A stretch of 64,000 nt of DNA from the NCBI RefSeq assembly GCF_016806835.2, contig NZ_CP086112.1, positions 390,001 to 454,000 on the forward strand. Reading direction: 5' to 3'. Below, in pieces: positions 54,524 through 62,533 of this stretch. Position 1 is the first letter of the stretch; every line of letters begins with the position of its first letter. The notes under the pieces were generated by a model. The model worked only from the letters and a program-made list of their open reading frames with translations. It was not told the origin of the DNA and did not search any database. The position numbers and the translations under genes are program-made. This stretch comes from Skermanella rosea. GTDB lineage: Bacteria; Pseudomonadota; Alphaproteobacteria; Azospirillales; Azospirillaceae.

Positions 54524-55309
54524 TCAGGCCGCCCGGGCCGCATCCTGACCGGGACGGTCGTTGGCGTTCGCCGGAACCGGCGCCGGTCCGGAGGCATCGA
54601 GCGCGCGCAGGGCCGCCCGGACCTCCTCCAGATGGGACGGCTCGTCCTCGAACGGCGCCTCGTACCGGGTCGCCTCGATGCGCAACGCGTCCCACTCCCA
54701 GGATTTCAGGATCCTGCGCTTCTCCGACGAGGTCAGCCCGGGATCGGCGACCACCTCCGACGGGTCCTGGAATGTCCTGGCCGGGTTGAGGATGGCGCGT
54801 TCCACCTCGGCGGCGGACCAGCGCGACCCGCTGTCTCCGTCGGGGTCCGGGCCGAGCAGGCCCAGGTCGGTCATGACCGTTCCCGGCGTGGCCATGCGTC
54901 CGACGGTGCGCCGGTCCTCCGCCGGGGCGCCGGCCTCGTACGCGATGCCCTGGCGCTGCGCGTATCCTATGGCGGCCTGCCTCGACGGGAATCGGAGTTC
55001 CACGTGCCGCAGGGGATCGTCACCCCCGCACCAGCCCATGAGGGGCTCGACGAACTGCGCGGATCGCGGCCGGAAACTGAGGACCCACCCGCGCGACCCG
55101 GCCTTGCCGGACGTGGCGGCATTACGCGCGGATTTGCGGATCACCGCCGTCGTTCCCGGCGGAAAGGCGGACGACCGGGCCGCCCGCACGGGATCGTTGG
55201 CAGGTTGCGGCAGGGGCTCGGGCATCGGCGGGATCATGGGCGCAAGCCCGAGGGCCGGGCTATCGGGTGGAACTTTCCGGGTATCGGCCTGTAGCTTTTC
55301 CATCAGCAT
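54524..55309 (-). CDS. NDUFS4-like (complex I accessory) domain protein
   Basis: 261 aa. A proline-rich start, then about residues 45-125 resemble NDUFS4/ETC-complex-I 18-kDa proteins (GSRGWVLSFRPRSAQFVEPL, MGWCGGDDPLRHVELRFPSR). The remaining half (LNPARTFQDPSEVVADPGLT, EKRRILKSWEWDALRIEATR) is a helical domain also known from stand-alone alphaproteobacterial proteins. The fusion suggests a respiratory-chain or redox-linked stress role; no complex I genes are near. Confidence 0.7.
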   Translation of the reverse strand: MLMEKLQADTRKVPPDSPALGLAPMIPPMPEPLPQPANDPVRAARSSAFPPGTTAVIRKSARNAATSGKAGSRGWVLSFRPRSAQFVEPLMGWCGGDDPLRHVELRFPSRQAAIGYAQRQGIAYEAGAPAEDRRTVGRMATPGTVMTDLGLLGPDPDGDSGSRWSAAEVERAILNPARTFQDPSEVVADPGLTSSEKRRILKSWEWDALRIEATRYEAPFEDEPSHLEEVRAALRALDASGPAPVPANANDRPGQDAARAA

Positions 55310-55380
55310 GACATCCTCCCTGTTTCGGACGATGCCGGCGCGCCGCCCGCCGGTTGGGCGGGCGGCGCGCCCCTCGAGGC

Positions 55381-55875
55381 TTACCTGCCGTTGATGGCGA
55401 TGCGCTTGACCCTGGTTTCCGCCTCCGGCGACTTGGGCAGCACGACCGTCAGGACGCCGTTCCTGAACGAGGCGCTGACCTTGTCCTCCTCCACATCGGG
55501 ACCCAGGCTGATGGAGCGCTGGAAACGACCGTGATAGCGCTCGCTGTAGCGCGCGCCTTCGCCCCCATGCTCCACCTTCTTCTCGCCCTTCAGGGTCAGC
55601 ACGCCGTCCTGGAAGGTGAGGTCGATATCCTTCTCCTCCAGGCCGGGCAGTTCGGCCGTTACCCTGTATTCCCTGTCGGTCTCGGCGACGTCGGTCTGCG
55701 GCCAGCCCGGCCCGCCGAAGCCGGCGGCGGGCAGGCGGACGCCGAAGCCTCCGAAGAAGTCGTCGAACAGGCGGTTCACGTCGCGGTGCAGGGAAAGGAT
55801 CGGATCCAGGGTTTCACCTCCCCGCACGCCGGGGCTGCGGTCGCGGCCCCAGGGAATGAGATCGCGTACGCTCAT
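55381..55875 (-). CDS. Hsp20 small heat-shock protein
   Basis: 164 aa. N-terminal arm with SLHRDVNRLFDDFF, then an alpha-crystallin domain (about 58-160: TDVAETDREYRVTAELPGLE, ASFRNGVLTVVLPK) and RIAI as the C-terminal I-x-I-type anchor. ATP-independent holdase for unfolding proteins. AAGGAGGAT before ATG 55875. Lies 70 bases behind the other hsp20, probably in one transcript. Confidence 0.93.
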   Translation of the reverse strand: MSVRDLIPWGRDRSPGVRGGETLDPILSLHRDVNRLFDDFFGGFGVRLPAAGFGGPGWPQTDVAETDREYRVTAELPGLEEKDIDLTFQDGVLTLKGEKKVEHGGEGARYSERYHGRFQRSISLGPDVEEDKVSASFRNGVLTVVLPKSPEAETRVKRIAINGR

Positions 55876-55945
55876 GTCATCCTCCTTCGTCCTGTCTTGT
55901 CAGTCCTCTCGTCACGTCTCCTGGTTTCCGTCCGCCGATGGTCGG

Positions 55946-56401
55946 TCAGGCCGCCTTCGGAGCCTCGACTTCCTTCGGCCGGGGATCGCCGTCGATCCGG
56001 ATGGTGCGCGGCTTCATGGCTTCGGGGACCTCGCGGACGAGATCCAGGGACAGGAGGCCGTTGTCCATGTAGGCGCCTTTCACCTCGACATGGTCGGCAA
56101 GATTGAAGCGCCGCTCGAAGTCGCGCAGGGCCAGGCCGCGATGCAGGTATTCGGCATCGCTTCGGGCCGGCTTGCGGCCGGAGACCAGCAGCAGGTTCGG
56201 CTGCGCGGTGACCGTGATGTCCTCGGGCGCGAAGCCGGCGACCGCCAGGGTCACGCGGTAGGAGTGCTCGCCGGTCTTCTCGATGTCGTACGGCGGATAG
56301 TCGTCCGCCGGCTGGTAGCGCATGACATCGTCGAGCATGTCGGACAGGCGGTCGAAGCCGACCGTCGACCGGAACAGGGGAGAGAAATCGATCGTGCCCA
56401 T
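55946..56401 (-). CDS. IbpA-type Hsp20 small heat-shock protein
   Basis: 151 aa of class A (IbpA/HspA) type: MGTIDFSPLFRSTVGFDRLS, ENSYRV-like core (EHSYRVTLAVAGFAPEDITV), RGLALRDFERRFNLADHVEV and PRTIRI tail. ATG 56401 is chosen over GTG 56407 because it stands where the ROSE leader's GGCTATG start is expected. Partner of the class B-like Hsp20 downstream. Confidence 0.93.
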   Translation of the reverse strand: MGTIDFSPLFRSTVGFDRLSDMLDDVMRYQPADDYPPYDIEKTGEHSYRVTLAVAGFAPEDITVTAQPNLLLVSGRKPARSDAEYLHRGLALRDFERRFNLADHVEVKGAYMDNGLLSLDLVREVPEAMKPRTIRIDGDPRPKEVEAPKAA

Positions 56402-56505
56402 AGCCACATCCTCCTCTTGAGCAACATGGATACGAGCGCGCCATGCTGTGGCGCGGCTTGTCCGCCAAGTCCTCGAAGGCCCTTGGCGACGGAGGATTTG
56501 GTATC
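56402..56505 (-). ncRNA. ROSE-type RNA thermometer in the hsp20 5' leader
   Basis: Read on the minus strand, the leader ends CTCGTATCCATGTTGCTC, then AAGAGGAGGATGTGGCT and ATG. This closely follows the 3' end of the Bradyrhizobium ROSE element as I remember it (CTCGTACCCATCTTGCTC ... GGAGGATTTGGCTATG). TTGCT can pair imperfectly with AGGAGGA and hide the ribosome site until heat melts it. GC-rich stems lie upstream. The 5' boundary is approximate. Confidence 0.85.
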
Positions 56506-56647
56506 GCGCCGCCCTGCTTCAAGAGGGGGAAAAACGACCCTCCGTGCCGGAATAATGCCGCAGCGCAGCACGGAGGGGATGGTGCGGCGGATTGTCGCCG
56601 AGTAGACTCTTCCCCGGCAGTCCGGGAAGCAAGGGGAGGCGTCTACC

Positions 56648-59464
56648 ATGCGGGAGATCAACCAGACCATAGGGCAGACCGGTAGCCCGGCTGACGGGCA
56701 GGTCGAAGTGCCCGAGAAGGACATTCCGCTCCGCGACGACATCCGCCTGCTCGGGCGCATCCTGGGCGACACGATCCGGTCGCAGGAGGGCGACGCCGTC
56801 TTCGACCTGGTCGAAGGCGTCCGCCAGACCTCCATCCGCTTCCACCGCGACCAGGACCAGGCGGCCCGGTGGGAGCTGGAGGATCTGCTGAACGGCATGA
56901 CGCCGCGCCAGACCACGCGGATCATCCGCGCCTTCAGCTATTTCTCCCACCTCTCCAACATCGCCGAGGACCAGCACCATATCCGCCGCACGCGCGCCCA
57001 TGACCTGGCCGGGTCGGCGCCGCGGCCCGGCACCATCGGCCATGCGGTGGCCCGCGCGGAGGAGGCCGGGATTGGGATCGAGCGGCTGGAAACCTTCTTC
57101 AGGGAGGCGCTGGTCTGCCCGGTGCTGACCGCCCATCCCACGGAGGTGCGGCGCAAGAGCTCGCTGAACCGGGAGATGGACCTGGCACAGCTCCTGGCGG
57201 AGCGCGAGCGGGGCCGGATGACGCCGGAGGAGATGGCGGCCTGCGACGAGGCCATGCGCCGCGCCGTGCTGACCCTGTGGCAGACCAGCCTGCTGCGCTG
57301 GACCAAGCGCACGGTGATCGACGAGGTCCAGAACGGCGTCTCCTTCTACGACCACACTTTCCTGCGCGAGCTGCCGCGATTCTATGCCCAGCTGGAGGAC
57401 CGGCTGGCCACGCTGCGCCCCGACCGGCGGCCGGCCGAGGTGCCGCCCTTCCTCCGGATGGGAAGCTGGATCGGCGGCGACCGGGACGGCAATCCCTTCG
57501 TGACCGCCGACGTGGTCGGCCGGACCATGCGGCTGCAGAGCACCCGGGCGCTCGCCTTCTACCTGGACGAGGCCCACGCGCTGGGCGGGGAGCTGTCGCT
57601 GAACCGGCGGAACGTCACCGTCTCCGAAGCGCTCCGCGACCTGGCGGACCGGTCGCCGGACCGCTCGCCCAACCGCCAGGACGAACCCTACCGCCGCGCC
57701 CTGACCGGCATCTACGCTCGGCTGGCCGCCACCGCGCGGGCGCTGGGGCAGGCCGAGGTGCTGCGCCACGCGGTCGGCGACGCGCCGCCCTATGCCGACG
57801 CCTCGGAGCTGAAGGCCGAGCTGGACGTCATCCACGACTCCCTGATGGGCAACGGGTCGGAAGTGCTGGCCCGCGGTCGGCTGCGCCAGCTCCGCTACGC
57901 CGTCGCGGTGTTCGGTTTCCACCTCGCCAGCCTGGACCTGCGCCAGAACTCCGACGTGCATGAGCGCACGGTCGCCGAACTGCTGGAGGCCGCGGCGCCG
58001 GGCACCGGCTATGCCGGCCTCGACGAGGAGGCGCGCATCGCCCTGCTGCTGGAGGAGCTGAAGACCGCCCGGCCGCTGGCCTCCCCGTTCATCGACTATT
58101 CGGAGGAAACGGCCGGCGAGCTGGCGATCCTGCGCATGGCGGCAGACGCGCACCGCAGATACGGCGCCGCGTCGATGCCGAACTGCATCATCTCCAAGGC
58201 GGACGGCGTGTCGGACATGCTGGAGGTGGCGCTCCTGCTGAAGGAGGTCGGGCTGCTCCGGCCGCTGGACGCGGCGCTGGACGTCAACATCATCCCGCTG
58301 TTCGAGACGATCGGGGACCTGCGCAACTCCACCCGGATCATGGACCGCCTGCTGTCGCTGCCGGCGTACCGGAGGCTGCTGGAGAGCCGCGGCCTGGAGC
58401 AGGAAGTGATGCTGGGATATTCCGACAGCAACAAGGACGGCGGGTTCGTGACGTCGGGCTGGGAGCTGTACAAGGCGGAGATCGGGCTGGTCGAGGTCTT
58501 CCGCCGGCACGGCGTCCGGCTGCGCCTGTTCCACGGCCGCGGCGGATCGGTCGGGCGGGGCGGCGGCCCCAGCTACCAGGCGATCCTGGCCCAGCCGGGC
58601 GGCGCCGTGCAGGGGCAGATCCGGATCACCGAGCAGGGCGAGACGATCTCCGGCAAATATTCCAACGCCGAGGTCGGCCGCCGCAACCTGGAGACCCTGG
58701 CCGCCGCCACGCTGGAGGCGACGCTGCTCCACCCCGACGCCGCGGCGCCCCGCGACGAGTACCTGGCGGCGATGGAGGAGCTGTCCGGCCACGCCTTCGA
58801 CGCCTATCGCGACCTGGTCTACGGGACCAAGGGCTTCGAGGATTACTTCTGGGAATCGACGGTGATCACCGAGATCGCCAGCCTGAACATCGGCAGCCGG
58901 CCCTCGTCGCGGAAGAAGACCCGCAGCATCGAGGACCTGCGCGCGATCCCCTGGGTGTTCAGCTGGGCCCAGTGCCGGCTGATGCTGCCGGGCTGGTACG
59001 GGTTCGGCTCGGCGGTCCGGGCATGGCTGGCCGATCATCCCGGGGACGCGCCGGACGGCGGGATGGCCATGCTGCGGTCGATGCACCGGGACTGGCCGTT
59101 CTTCCAGACCCTGCTGTCGAACATGGACATGGTGCTGGCCAAGAGCAACATCGCGATCGCGTCGCGCTACGCCGAGCTGGTGACCGACCCGGACCTGCGC
59201 CGCACCGTCTTCGAGCGTATCCGGTCGGAGTGGCAGGCCTCGATCGACGCGCTCCTGGCGATTACCGGGCAGGACAGCCTGCTCCAGGGAAATCCCCTGC
59301 TGGCCCGCTCCATCCGGAACCGTTTCCCTTACCTGGACCCGCTGAACCACGTGCAGGTCGAGCTGCTGCGCCGCCACCGCGGCCGGAGCGAGGAGGAGTA
59401 CGTCCTGCGCGGCATCCAGCTGACGATCAACGGGATCGCCGCGGGGCTCCGGAACAGCGGGTAG
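56648..59464 (+). CDS. ppc: Phosphoenolpyruvate carboxylase
   Basis: 938 aa, full length. It adds bicarbonate to PEP to make oxaloacetate. Catalytic His H163 in [26 protein letters not shown], the lysine in [14 protein letters not shown] and the glycine loop [15 protein letters not shown] are all present; the C-terminus ends NSG after the usual [12 protein letters not shown]. In an organism that gains only C1 units from oxalate an anaplerotic carboxylase is useful, but it is far from the oxalate block. Single gene. Confidence 0.96.
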   Translation: MREINQTIGQTGSPADGQVEVPEKDIPLRDDIRLLGRILGDTIRSQEGDAVFDLVEGVRQTSIRFHRDQDQAARWELEDLLNGMTPRQTTRIIRAFSYFSHLSNIAEDQHHIRRTRAHDLAGSAPRPGTIGHAVARAEEAGIGIERLETFFREALVCPVLTAHPTEVRRKSSLNREMDLAQLLAERERGRMTPEEMAACDEAMRRAVLTLWQTSLLRWTKRTVIDEVQNGVSFYDHTFLRELPRFYAQLEDRLATLRPDRRPAEVPPFLRMGSWIGGDRDGNPFVTADVVGRTMRLQSTRALAFYLDEAHALGGELSLNRRNVTVSEALRDLADRSPDRSPNRQDEPYRRALTGIYARLAATARALGQAEVLRHAVGDAPPYADASELKAELDVIHDSLMGNGSEVLARGRLRQLRYAVAVFGFHLASLDLRQNSDVHERTVAELLEAAAPGTGYAGLDEEARIALLLEELKTARPLASPFIDYSEETAGELAILRMAADAHRRYGAASMPNCIISKADGVSDMLEVALLLKEVGLLRPLDAALDVNIIPLFETIGDLRNSTRIMDRLLSLPAYRRLLESRGLEQEVMLGYSDSNKDGGFVTSGWELYKAEIGLVEVFRRHGVRLRLFHGRGGSVGRGGGPSYQAILAQPGGAVQGQIRITEQGETISGKYSNAEVGRRNLETLAAATLEATLLHPDAAAPRDEYLAAMEELSGHAFDAYRDLVYGTKGFEDYFWESTVITEIASLNIGSRPSSRKKTRSIEDLRAIPWVFSWAQCRLMLPGWYGFGSAVRAWLADHPGDAPDGGMAMLRSMHRDWPFFQTLLSNMDMVLAKSNIAIASRYAELVTDPDLRRTVFERIRSEWQASIDALLAITGQDSLLQGNPLLARSIRNRFPYLDPLNHVQVELLRRHRGRSEEEYVLRGIQLTINGIAAGLRNSG

Positions 59465-59489
59465 GATCGGCGGTGGCGGGGAGGACGGC

Positions 59490-60347
59490 TCAGGTGTAGC
59501 GGATCAGCAGGACGAGGCGGGCCGAGGAGATCGGCTGCATGGCGCGGTGGAAGGTGTTGGGGTCCTCGGCGAAGCCGTCGCCCGGCTCGCCGGTGGCGAT
59601 CACCACCTGGCCGGGCCCGTAGTAGCTCATCAGCTCGGCCTCGCTGATCGTCGTGCTCGGCCGGAACAGCATCGACACCTTCTTCCTGCGGTGGGAGCCC
59701 AGGATCGTCGCGTGCGCCCCGTCCAGGTCGTCGTCCCCCTTGAGGATGTAGAAGAAAAGCGAAACCGAGTTCTTGCCGATCACGTCGTAATGCCAGCGGC
59801 TCGCCAGGTCGATGTCCTTGTGCTGGGTGGGCGGCAGGTTGGTCGGGAACGACCAGCGCAGCGATGCCTCGATCCCTTGCGGGTTGAACCCCAGGACCCG
59901 CTTGCCGAGCAGCAGGAGCTTCGGGTCGTGGGTGATCCTCCGGACCGCCTCGCACCGGTCCAGGTCGACCGTCTCGGCGACCGCGACCGGCTCGCCGGTC
60001 GGCAGCCTGCCGCCCGCGACCGCTTCCAGCGGCAGCCCTTCCCGAGCACCCCATGGCTTGACCGGGGTGGTGGTGCCGAACTCGGCCAGGGCGTCGCGGA
60101 GGTCGTCCGGCAGCCGGAGCCCGAGGGCAAGCCCGTCCCGCTTGATCCGCAGGGCGACCTGCTCGACGTCCATCGTCGTGAACAGGGAACCATCCTGCCC
60201 CCTGGGGTCCAGATGGTCCTGGTCGGGCGCTGCGATCTGGTAAAGCGTGGACATCAGGCCCTGTATCCGCCTGATCGATCCGAAGCGCCCCAGCGTTCGC
60301 TGAAGGCGCTTTTCCTTGATGACGGCGTTCAATCTCGAAGGTTTCAC
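59490..60347 (-). CDS. Putative Fe(II)/2-oxoglutarate-dependent oxygenase
   Basis: 285 aa. The C-terminal half looks like a phytanoyl-CoA-dioxygenase-type barrel: HxD in SRWHYDVIGKNSVSLFFYI, distal His in EDPNTFHRAMQPIS and the 2-oxoglutarate arginine in SARLVLLIRY. The N-terminal 130 residues are not recognised. GTG 60347 opens the frame; ATG 60254 is an alternative. Substrate unknown; it converges on ppc. Confidence 0.6.
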   Translation of the reverse strand: MKPSRLNAVIKEKRLQRTLGRFGSIRRIQGLMSTLYQIAAPDQDHLDPRGQDGSLFTTMDVEQVALRIKRDGLALGLRLPDDLRDALAEFGTTTPVKPWGAREGLPLEAVAGGRLPTGEPVAVAETVDLDRCEAVRRITHDPKLLLLGKRVLGFNPQGIEASLRWSFPTNLPPTQHKDIDLASRWHYDVIGKNSVSLFFYILKGDDDLDGAHATILGSHRRKKVSMLFRPSTTISEAELMSYYGPGQVVIATGEPGDGFAEDPNTFHRAMQPISSARLVLLIRYT

Positions 60348-60437
60348 TGTTGCGCACCAGGTTGAAGCAGTTTCAGACGAAAGTAAGAGAAGCGCCCCCC
60401 GCCGGAAAGCGACGCTAAGGCGCTAGCCCATAAAATT

Positions 60438-61556
60438 TTATCCAAATGTGTGGTGGGCGGCGCAGCAGCCCGCCGCCGCCGTTCCCAGGTTCCGGCGGAC
60501 CTTGCGGTAGGAATCGACCACGTCATGGGCGAGGGCGTCGGTTTCCAGCGAGCGCAGCATGTCGCCGACGGTCCTGCCCCCCCTCACCACGATCTCGGCG
60601 GGTGCCTCGATCAGCAATCCGGCGCGCCCGGCGTCCTGCATCCAGCGTTGTTCCTCCTGGACCGCCTCGGCGGCCAGGGCGGTCGCCTCCTCGGCGCAGG
60701 CCTGGACGAGCCAGCCCCTCATGTCGGCCGGAAGCCGGTCGACCACGGCGGATTTCGCCAGCAGTTCGGTCGCCAACCCCGGCGAGAAGGCGCCGAAGCG
60801 GACATAGCGGAGCCCGGCGTCATCGAGCCGCCGGATCGGGCCGGCGAGCAGCGGCGGCACTTCCGCCGCGACCGCCTCGCCGTTCACGACGGCGCCCAGG
60901 GCCGCCGCCGGGGTCATCGGCACGGCGTCGAACCCGAGCCGCTCCCAGACGGCGGCGGAGCCGGGGCTGCAGGCGATCCTGCCCGCGTCGGGCCAGGCGT
61001 CGTCCCGCACCGCCATCCCGCCGGCCGCGACCTCGCCGGTGAACCAGACCGCCAGGCCGGCGCGCCCGGCCTGGTCCTCGCGCACGCCCCGGCCCGGCGA
61101 TGTGTTGCGCCAGACCCGGATCTCCGGAGCCGTCATCCCGAACATCTGCATGCCGAACAGGGTCCAGACCGGCGGCGCCTCGGGCCACAGGTGGGCGGCC
61201 GAGTGCCAGGCATCGATGGGGATCCGCGCGATGTCGTCGAGCGCCGGCAGGCTGGCGGTCCCGATATCCACCAGTTCGACCGCGACGGACCCGCCGCTCA
61301 GCCACTGGATACGCTGGGCGAGGCGCCGGGTGGAGAGGCCGAGCAGGTTGCCGTAGAGCGGCCAAGCCGCGCCGAGGCGAAGGCGGTGGACCGGCGTTCC
61401 GCCCATCTCCTCCCCTGCCCGGCCCTGGGACCGGACCGCGGACGACGCGATCGGGACCAGGCAGGCCATGCCCCCGACCTTGGCACCGGCCTTCAGGCCC
61501 GCCTTCAGGAAGGAGCGCCGGTCGATCCCCCGGTCTTTCCTGGGAGGGGGCCTCAT
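60438..61556 (-). CDS. Tat-exported TRAP-type (DctP) solute-binding protein
   Basis: 372 aa. Twin-arginine signal at the start (GIDRRSFLKAGLKAG), then a DctP-like fold (LSGGSVAVELVDIG, IDAWHSAAHLWPEAPPVWTL). No TRAP membrane subunits (DctQM) are in the window, and the gene overlaps a glycosyltransferase gene by four bases (ATGA). It is therefore either an orphan binding protein or one adapted to the polysaccharide operon. Confidence 0.7.
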   Translation of the reverse strand: MRPPPRKDRGIDRRSFLKAGLKAGAKVGGMACLVPIASSAVRSQGRAGEEMGGTPVHRLRLGAAWPLYGNLLGLSTRRLAQRIQWLSGGSVAVELVDIGTASLPALDDIARIPIDAWHSAAHLWPEAPPVWTLFGMQMFGMTAPEIRVWRNTSPGRGVREDQAGRAGLAVWFTGEVAAGGMAVRDDAWPDAGRIACSPGSAAVWERLGFDAVPMTPAAALGAVVNGEAVAAEVPPLLAGPIRRLDDAGLRYVRFGAFSPGLATELLAKSAVVDRLPADMRGWLVQACAEEATALAAEAVQEEQRWMQDAGRAGLLIEAPAEIVVRGGRTVGDMLRSLETDALAHDVVDSYRKVRRNLGTAAAGCCAAHHTFG

Positions 61557-62533
61557 GGGCTGGCGGCCAGCGGCATGCCGCGCGGCGTCCGCTCGCGGCG
61601 CCAACTGGCCAACCCTTCCAGCCGGCCGCGCAGGGTCGCGCGCCAGCGGTCGAGCGCGAGGCGGCGATCGGAGCGGGCTTCCAGCGCCAGGCAGAGCAGT
61701 CCCGGCGCGTTTCGCGTCCCGCAGGCCAGCGACCACGCCAGCAGCGCCGCCCGCCGGACCGGCGAAAGGTAGTGGAGCAGCAGGAAGGTCTCGTTGTGGA
61801 CCGCGTCGCTGACCGCCCGCGCGTTGAAGCTGTTGCGCCTGTCGTAGTCCTGGCGCGGCGCGGGGAAGTGGTCGACCAGGATCGCGGGGTCGTAGACCAG
61901 CTGCCAGCCTCGCCCGATCAGGTCCAGACCGATGCCCAACTCGAAATGGACCTGCGCGCCGGCCCCCTTCAGCCGCCGGTCGAATCCCACCTTGCGCAGC
62001 AGCCCGGTCCTGTAGGCGCAGTTGACGCCCTTCAGCACCTGGACCCGGCGCGGGCCGCCGCATCCCAGATGGTGGTTGCCGATCACGCGGCCCCACCACT
62101 GGACCAGGCCGACCTTCTCGTGCAGGCCGCCCGGCTCGCCCAGTTCCCCCGGGATCAGGTCACGCCCGCCGACGCCGCCGACCTTCACCGATTCGGCGAA
62201 GACGCGCTCGATCCGCTCCAGCCAGTCGGCATGGGGAACCGCGTCGTCGTCGGTGATCGCGACGACCTCGCCCCGGACATGGTCGAGGCCGGTCGCCATC
62301 GCGTGGATCACGCCGGGCTGGTCGACCAGCACCAGGTCCGGCGGCGTGTTCGGGGCGAACAGCGGGGCGAAGCGCCGGACGGTATCGATGGTCTCGCCGT
62401 CGCCGTCGCGGGCGACGACGACGATCTGGTCGGCCGGGCGGCGCTGCCGGGCGAGGCCGGCGAGGCACCGGGCAAGGTCCTGCGGGCGCCGGTAGGAGGG
62501 AACCAGGACGCTGATCTTCATCATGGTCTTCAT
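61553..62533 (-). CDS. Family 2 glycosyltransferase
   Basis: 326 aa GT-A fold: ISVLVPSYRRPQDLARCLAG, metal-binding DDD in EVVAITDDDAVPHADWLERI, GVNCAYRTGLLRKVGFD. C-terminal region amphipathic. Transfers a sugar from a nucleotide donor in exopolysaccharide or O-antigen synthesis. Starts inside the stop of the polymerase-like gene (ATGA, 62530-62533) and ends the same way in the binding-protein gene. Confidence 0.88.
   Translation of the reverse strand: MKTMMKISVLVPSYRRPQDLARCLAGLARQRRPADQIVVVARDGDGETIDTVRRFAPLFAPNTPPDLVLVDQPGVIHAMATGLDHVRGEVVAITDDDAVPHADWLERIERVFAESVKVGGVGGRDLIPGELGEPGGLHEKVGLVQWWGRVIGNHHLGCGGPRRVQVLKGVNCAYRTGLLRKVGFDRRLKGAGAQVHFELGIGLDLIGRGWQLVYDPAILVDHFPAPRQDYDRRNSFNARAVSDAVHNETFLLLHYLSPVRRAALLAWSLACGTRNAPGLLCLALEARSDRRLALDRWRATLRGRLEGLASWRRERTPRGMPLAASP

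Noticed and set aside
56519-59377. A 952-codon open frame on the minus strand across ppc
   Set aside because: Same kind of shadow. The plus strand carries every PEP carboxylase motif.
60438-61556. A full TRAP transporter
   Set aside because: No DctQ or DctM membrane gene is in the window.
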